Below, piece by piece: positions 59,821-64,000 of a DNA stretch of 64,000 nucleotides; position 1 is the stretch's first letter, and the number at the start of each line of letters is the position of its first letter. A program made the position numbers and the translations under genes. The notes beneath the pieces are model-generated. The model ran no database searches and had not been told where the DNA came from. It saw nothing but the letters and a program-made list of their open reading frames with translations. Origin of the DNA: Bosea beijingensis (GTDB taxonomy: Bacteria; Pseudomonadota; Alphaproteobacteria; Rhizobiales; Beijerinckiaceae); the NCBI RefSeq assembly GCF_030758975.1, contig NZ_CP132359.1, positions 4,249,705 to 4,313,704 of the forward strand. Direction: 5' to 3'.

Positions 59821-60924
59821 TCAGGCCTCGAGGAAAAAGCGGATCATCTCGCGAGAAGCATCAGGGCCCGTGGCATCGGTATAGCTTCCGCTGCGATCAC
59901 CTCCCGACCAGGCATGGGTGCCCCCATGGATCAGCCAGTGCTCGGCGAGTGCAGGAGCATCGCCATGCCCGATCAGCGACCGGGTTACGCGTTTGCCATT
60001 GATCACCGCATCGGTCTGAAACTCTGCTGGCGTCCCCTGCGCGGAACCCGCTAGATCGAAAACAGCCTTGCCGTTCGATGGATGAACCGTGGCATCGGCG
60101 GTTCCGTGGAAAATGATCTTCCTGATGGGCGAACGGCCTTGTGCCGTTGCTTTCGCATTTCCCTTCATTGCAGCGAATGCGGACATGACGTCGCAAGCCG
60201 CGCCGTGAGGCAGGCCGGAATGAATGCCAGCTGCGGAAAAGACCTCGGGATAGGTCGACGCCAGGACGTCGGCCATGGCTCCGCCCGCCGACAGGCCGGC
60301 CACGAAAACCCGATTTCGGTCGATCTTGAATTCCGAAGCCAGTTCCTGGGCAAGTCCTGCCAGAAGGGCCGGCTCACCGGCGCCACGCCGCTGATGACGA
60401 GGATCGAACCAGTTCCAGCAACCCTGCGCGTTGGCCGATTTTGGCTGCACGGGATAGGCGACGATCAGGCCGAACTCATCGGCTAAGACATTCATCCGGG
60501 TCCCATGCGCGAAGTCATTCGGGCTTTGTGTGCAGCCGTGAAGCATCACCACCAGCGCAAGGTTGCGATCAGCGTGATCGGACGGCACGTAGAGCTTGTA
60601 GGCCAGCGAGCCGACCGCCGATTGGAATCTGCGCGCACGGAAGTTTTCACGGTCCCGCTCATCTTCCGTAACCGTGTCGCCTTGGCTCGGCGCGTGGATG
60701 AAGCTCGCCTGCTCCTGTCGTAGCTTTTGCAGGATCGCCCGCAGACCGCGCGCCGGCGGTGCTTCGGGGCTGTCACCGCTTTGTGTGCCGCTATCCGCGG
60801 CAGCTGAGGGCATAGACCCGCGTCCGGCGAGAGCGTGCTGAATCGCAGCCGCTGCGCCCGTTACGTCGGATGTTCGCAGGCGGTTCATGGCTTCGCCGAT
60901 GGCGGCGTGAAAACGCGGGTTCAT
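59821..60924 (-). CDS. PHB depolymerase family esterase
   Basis: A 367-aa alpha/beta hydrolase of the LpqC/PHB-depolymerase type. After a low-complexity N-terminal region (residues 1-95) the catalytic domain shows the oxyanion region LVVMLHGCTQSPNDFAHGTRMNVLADE, CWNWFDPRHQRRGAGEPA, the nucleophile elbow VAGLSAGGAMADVLASTYPEVFSA, the Asp segment FHGTADATVHPSNG and the late His in HGGTHAWSGGD. No signal peptide, so it is an intracellular esterase or depolymerase. The start at 60924 is chosen for its AAAGGA site; a Met seven codons upstream overlaps the RHH gene stop (ATGA). Confidence 0.88.
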   Translation of the reverse strand: MNPRFHAAIGEAMNRLRTSDVTGAAAAIQHALAGRGSMPSAAADSGTQSGDSPEAPPARGLRAILQKLRQEQASFIHAPSQGDTVTEDERDRENFRARRFQSAVGSLAYKLYVPSDHADRNLALVVMLHGCTQSPNDFAHGTRMNVLADEFGLIVAYPVQPKSANAQGCWNWFDPRHQRRGAGEPALLAGLAQELASEFKIDRNRVFVAGLSAGGAMADVLASTYPEVFSAAGIHSGLPHGAACDVMSAFAAMKGNAKATAQGRSPIRKIIFHGTADATVHPSNGKAVFDLAGSAQGTPAEFQTDAVINGKRVTRSLIGHGDAPALAEHWLIHGGTHAWSGGDRSGSYTDATGPDASREMIRFFLEA

Positions 60925-60941
60925 GGCGAAGGTCCTTTGGG

Positions 60942-61334
60942 TCATGTCAATCGATCGGCCAGGGCGGCCTTGATCTCGGGGGATGCGTGCAGGGCCCCGA
61001 GGATGGTGAGGGAGGCGATGGCCTGCCGGGCCAGCTCCGGGGGGACGTCGCTATCGATCACGGCGAGGCCGAGAACCCGGATCTCAAGCTGCTCGCCGGC
61101 TGCGACCACGGCTTCCAGGTCCCCGCGTGTGAAAGTCCGAAGGCCCAATTCGAGTGCCAGGCGCGTTGTGGCCTTCGCGGCGATGTCGGAATGGGTCGAA
61201 AGCTGGTTGCGGATCGCCGTGCGGATGAAGTCCGAGCGGTTGGAGTAGAAGCCGTCCCGGACCAGTAGGTCGATGCGGCCGAGATCCACGAAGCCGAGGT
61301 TCAGCGTTAGTTTCTCGCTCTCAGGAGTTTTCAT
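60942..61334 (-). CDS. Ribbon-helix-helix transcriptional regulator
   Basis: A 130-aa protein: KLTLNLGFVDLGRIDLLVRDGFYSNRSDFIRTAIRNQLSTH is an RHH DNA-binding domain (residues 6-48), followed by a C-terminal domain of about 80 residues of unknown fold. Iterated GGATG repeats lie directly upstream of MKTPESEK (61334), as expected for an RHH protein binding arrayed half-sites. That is also why a longer frame starting at 61367 inside the repeats is disfavoured. It is probably an autorepressor controlling the esterase directly downstream. Confidence 0.8.
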   Translation of the reverse strand: MKTPESEKLTLNLGFVDLGRIDLLVRDGFYSNRSDFIRTAIRNQLSTHSDIAAKATTRLALELGLRTFTRGDLEAVVAAGEQLEIRVLGLAVIDSDVPPELARQAIASLTILGALHASPEIKAALADRLT

Positions 61335-61338
61335 CGCC

Positions 61339-61388
61339 AATCCATGTACCATCCAATTGGATGTCATATGGATGTTATTGGATGCATA
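61339..61388. promoter_or_regulatory. Iterated GGATG/CATCC operator array
   Basis: GGATG occurs at 61359, 61370 and 61380 (10-11 bp apart, one helical turn). CATCC at 61350-61354 with the first GGATG makes the perfect 14-bp palindrome CATCCAATTGGATG (61350-61363). ATCCATG at 61340 adds a further inverted copy. Confidence 0.75.
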
Positions 61389-61512
61389 TCAAGAGGGCCC
61401 GCGCCCAGCGACCAATCCAAAACGTCAAAAGACAGAGACAGGCATTTGGCCGCGTGGCAGCACGTGGCATAAATGGGAACGCTCCCTAGACGGGAACGAG
61501 ATCGGGGACATT

Positions 61513-62484
61513 TTGCCGACGCCGGAACTTCGGGACGCCCGTTTCATGCGCAGCCTGCTGGCGGCGTCGGACGATTGCATCAAGGTCATAGACCTCGACG
61601 GCAAGCTCTCCTTCATGAGCGAGGGCGGCCAGCGCGTCATGGAAGTCAGCGATTTCAACGCCATCAAGGGCTGCCCCTGGCCGGATTTCTGGGCTGATCA
61701 GGGCAACGCCGAAGCCAAGTTCGCGATCGAGGAGGCGCGTGCTGGTCACAGCTATCGCTTCCAGGGTGCAGCCGACACGGCCGCCGGCAATCCACGGTTC
61801 TGGGACGTCCAAGTTGGTCCGATCCTGGGCCCGGATGGCAAACCCGAGGCGATCCTGTCCGTGTCGCGAGATATCACGGCCATCAAGGAGGCCGAGCAAC
61901 GCCAGCGTCTGCTCGCGCTTGAACTCAAGCATCGGATGAAGAACACCGTCGCCATGATTCAGGCGATCGCCAATCAGACGATCCGTGGTGGTCCCGAGGT
62001 GGATGCGCTCAAGGAGGCCTTCATCGCAAGGCTGAACACGATGGCCTCGGCACAGGACATCCTGACCCAGACCGTTTGGGCCAGAGCGAGCCTAGCATAT
62101 CTCGTCGAAGAGTCTCTGAAGGGGCAAAGCGACCTGTCGCGCTTCCGCATCGACGGCCCGCCGGTTGAACTCTCGTCCAAGACTGCCCTGGCGATGGCGC
62201 TCGCGCTCCATGAGCTGGCGACCAATGCCGCGAAATACGGCGCTCTCAGGCAGGATGGTGGACGAATCGACATAACCTGGTCGGTTGAAGACGGTCAGTT
62301 CGCATTCGAGTGGCGTGAGAGCGGCGGCCCGCTGGTCGAGCCGCCAACCCGCCGCGGCTTCGGATCGCGCATGATCGAGCGCGCTTTGGCGAGATATTTC
62401 AGCGGTGCAGCCGCCATGGACTATCAGCCGGCCGGTGTGGTCTTCTCGCTTCGCGGCCCCATCGACGCGCTCATTGCCGACTGA
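61513..62484 (+). CDS. HWE-family PAS sensor histidine kinase
   Basis: A 323-aa soluble kinase. A PAS domain (FMRSLLAASDDCIKVIDLDGKLSFMSEGGQRVMEVSDF...ILSVSRDITAIKEAE, residues 10-130) is followed by the HWE dimerisation segment LLALELKHRMKNTVAMIQAIANQT with the phospho-accepting His, the N-box HELATNAAKYGAL, the family WRES motif (FEWRESGGP) and GFGSRMIERALARYF. No membrane helices, so it senses a cytoplasmic signal. The start is uncertain: TTG at 61513 (chosen), ATG at 61546, or an upstream ATG within the operator array. Confidence 0.87.
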   Translation: MPTPELRDARFMRSLLAASDDCIKVIDLDGKLSFMSEGGQRVMEVSDFNAIKGCPWPDFWADQGNAEAKFAIEEARAGHSYRFQGAADTAAGNPRFWDVQVGPILGPDGKPEAILSVSRDITAIKEAEQRQRLLALELKHRMKNTVAMIQAIANQTIRGGPEVDALKEAFIARLNTMASAQDILTQTVWARASLAYLVEESLKGQSDLSRFRIDGPPVELSSKTALAMALALHELATNAAKYGALRQDGGRIDITWSVEDGQFAFEWRESGGPLVEPPTRRGFGSRMIERALARYFSGAAAMDYQPAGVVFSLRGPIDALIAD

Positions 62485-62844
62485 TCAGGCCGTCGGCCGG
62501 AAGGCTGCGATGACTTCGGCTGCCCGGTATGGCTTTCTGATATGCTGAACGTTCTCAGGCAGCTCGCCTTCGCGCGGCATGACGCGCCCGCTTGCGACGA
62601 CGATGAGGATGGGCGGCCACCCCAGTCGCACGACATGCGCCAGCTTCATGCCATCCATGGAGCCTGGCATCTCGATGTCGGTGAACACGACGGCGATGTC
62701 GTGGCGGGCTTTGAGGATCGCGATTGCTTCCTCGGCATGGGCAGCCTCGACCACCTCGAAACCAGCCTCCTCGATGAAGTCGATGGCGTCCATCCGAAGG
62801 AGCGGCTCGTCTTCGACGATCAGGACAACCAGCTTCGACATCAT
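62485..62844 (-). CDS. Single-domain response regulator
   Basis: A 119-aa receiver domain only: VVLIVEDEPLLRMDAIDFIEEAGFEVVEAAHAEEAIAIL, phosphorylatable Asp in VVFTDIEMPGSMDG, Thr/Ser position VVASG, and Lys-Pro in HIRKPYRAAEV. No output domain, as in the receivers that work in HWE phosphorelays. It ends directly after the kinase stop in convergent orientation. The start is at the first of two adjacent ATG codons. Confidence 0.9.
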   Translation of the reverse strand: MMSKLVVLIVEDEPLLRMDAIDFIEEAGFEVVEAAHAEEAIAILKARHDIAVVFTDIEMPGSMDGMKLAHVVRLGWPPILIVVASGRVMPREGELPENVQHIRKPYRAAEVIAAFRPTA

Positions 62845-63315
62845 GTACTTTCGAGAGTGACCCTCAGCCAACTGCCGACGCGAGCTCTTGTTGCCTCTCA
62901 TTGTAAAGAATTGCGCTTTTTGTCCTTAGCACTTGGTTACGATGGCCAACTTTGGCCTGCGCGACGAGGCGGGCGCTATGCTTCCGGGAAACATCAGGTT
63001 TCAGGAGGGGGATTCGCCTGTGGCGCAGACCGCGGTTTTCATCCGGCGGAGGAGGTCCAGCAGGTAGCCCAGCTTTGATCGCATTCCTCGGCGGCGATGG
63101 ATCACCCGGCTGAGGGCGTCGCCCCCTGTATGCCCGGGAACTCCAACGAACTGCCAGCGTTCTAAATTTGCCCACCCGAAACCACGTGGGCTGCGGCGCG
63201 TTGGGTCGGGGGAAGTTTTGTCCGCACCGTCCAAGTGCCTTGAGTTCGTCACGATGACGGCGACCCTTCCGTCGACCGATTTCACTCCGGCGTCCAGCTT
63301 CAAGGAAACTGATCG
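62845..63315. other. Long intergenic region before the AI-2E transporter gene
   Basis: This 471-bp gap shows no convincing gene; open frames on the minus strand are Arg-rich shadows. It contains the EcfG-like promoter at 63137-63161 and must also hold the promoter of the response regulator. Confidence 0.5.
63137..63161 (+). promoter_or_regulatory. Candidate EcfG promoter
   Basis: GGAAC at 63137-63141, 16 bp, then CGTT at 63158-63161, a full match to the alphaproteobacterial GGAAC-N16/17-CGTT consensus. It lies about 155 bp before the AI-2E family gene on the same strand. Confidence 0.65.
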
Positions 63316-64000
63316 ATGCCGGCGATTGAGGTTCCCTCCACTGTCGCAGCTCCATCGACACGGTCGCCCGCTGACGTCGTCTCGAATGTAGCCATCGGCG
63401 TCTTCATCATCGCCGCGCTCTATTTCGGGCGTGAGGTTTTCGTCCCGGTGGCGCTCGCGATCCTGTTCAGCTTTGTCCTGGCGCCACTGGTCAAAGGATT
63501 GCAGAAGCTGCGTGCCCCGCGGGCGTTGGCGGTTTTTGTCGTCGTCTTGATTGCGTTCGCGACCTTGGCGGCCTTGACGATGGCGATGGTTGGCCAGGCA
63601 ACTCAATTGGCGAGCGAGCTGCCAACCTATCAGAGCACCATCCGCGCCAAGATTGCCGCCTTGAAAGGCTCGGGAGCAGGTAGCGGGGTTTTGAGCCGCG
63701 CCTCGGATGTGCTGCAAGACCTGGGCAAGGAACTCGACCGTCCCAAGGCGGAATCTCCAGTCCCAAGCGAAACGCCAGGCCTTGCACGGGACGGACGCCC
63801 GATCCCCGTCGAGGTGCATCAACCGGAACCCGGCGCTATCGAAACGCTGCAGGCCTTTCTGGCTCCGCTGATCCACCCTCTGACCACAACCGGAATCGTG
63901 CTGATCTTCGTCGTCTTCATTCTATTGAAGCGCGAGGACCTTCGAAATCGGTTCATCCGATTGACCGGGACCTACGATCTGCAGAAGACCACGGCCGCGT
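63316..64000 (+). CDS. AI-2E/PerM family transporter (partial)
   Basis: The first 228 residues are visible; the gene runs off the window. The start MPAIEVPSTVAAPS is followed by the family opening: two helices (VAIGVFIIAALYFGREVFVPVALAILFSFVLAPLVKGLQKL), ALAVFVVVLIAFATLAALTMAMVGQATQLASELPTYQSTIRAKI, then the soluble loop and a further helix (PLIHPLTTTGIVLIFVVFILLKREDLRNRFIRL). Members are membrane exporters of varied small molecules. AAGGA lies 9 nt before the ATG. A candidate EcfG promoter upstream suggests stress control. Confidence 0.88.
   Translation, partial: MPAIEVPSTVAAPSTRSPADVVSNVAIGVFIIAALYFGREVFVPVALAILFSFVLAPLVKGLQKLRAPRALAVFVVVLIAFATLAALTMAMVGQATQLASELPTYQSTIRAKIAALKGSGAGSGVLSRASDVLQDLGKELDRPKAESPVPSETPGLARDGRPIPVEVHQPEPGAIETLQAFLAPLIHPLTTTGIVLIFVVFILLKREDLRNRFIRLTGTYDLQKTTAA

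Noticed and set aside
61472-61498. GGAAC motifs before the HWE kinase as an EcfG promoter
   Set aside because: No CGTT or similar -10 at 16-17 bp from either GGAAC.
63001-63876. Minus-strand open frame of 291 codons at the window end
   Set aside because: It is antisense to the AI-2E family transporter, whose start, ribosome site and helices are clear; the protein is Arg/Asp/Gly-rich without domains.

Overview
The window is GC-rich, densely packed bacterial chromosome. Gene content and local gene orders point to an alphaproteobacterium of the order Hyphomicrobiales, perhaps close to Bosea. The indicators are an NdvA-type beta-1,2-glucan exporter, aroK-aroB beside xerD with a tiny membrane gene, HWE-type histidine kinase signalling, EcfG-type promoter sequences and TAXI-TRAP transport. 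The genus is an inference; no 16S rRNA is present. Many GC-rich antisense open frames were rejected as shadows.

1-9.4 kb is housekeeping: the start of a thioredoxin/co-chaperone gene, a YbaK-type editing deacylase, tRNA-Gly(GCC), an MFS transporter, pyrE with a LOG-like gene, a MarR regulator divergent from an alpha/beta hydrolase, ferrochelatase, a periplasmic 5'-nucleotidase and ung. 9.4-24 kb, almost all on the minus strand, looks like an organic (probably aromatic) acid module: two adenylate-forming CoA ligases, a complete Liv-type ABC transporter, an embedded membrane zinc peptidase, a Crp/Fnr regulator and a fused indolepyruvate ferredoxin oxidoreductase with a perfect 9-bp inverted repeat upstream.

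24.4-31.3 kb carries a Co-type nitrile hydratase operon (GGT-like protein, amidase, alpha, beta, activator). It lies next to a DUF1007/NicO nickel-cobalt transporter pair, and a strikingly AT-rich gene for a HARE-HTH plus PD-(D/E)XK-like nuclease sits between them. 31.5-37.2 kb holds a TAXI-TRAP transporter and a Tat-exported periplasmic glucan biosynthesis protein. 37.4-42.6 kb is a zinc-acquisition cluster: a His-rich 49-aa membrane peptide, znuCB, znuA, a COG0523 GTPase, a WD40 protein and a small Cys protein. It has two closely similar Zur-box candidates.

42.7-55.5 kb contains ndvA, a Ca2+/H+ antiporter, aroB-aroK, xerD, a beta carbonic anhydrase, a second amidase with a family-5 solute-binding protein and a second GGT-family gene, and yggT. 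After tRNA-Ala(CGC) at 55.6 kb the window enters an accessory-looking stretch: an orphan ribbon-helix-helix gene, a twice-frameshifted COG3904-like pseudogene and a Cys-motif periplasmic protein of uncertain start. 58-64 kb looks like a stress and signalling segment: a membrane protein and a DUF892 ferritin-like protein behind a candidate EcfG promoter, a PHB-depolymerase-type esterase with an RHH regulator and iterated operator repeats, an HWE histidine kinase converging on a single-domain response regulator, and the start of an AI-2E family transporter behind a second EcfG-like promoter.
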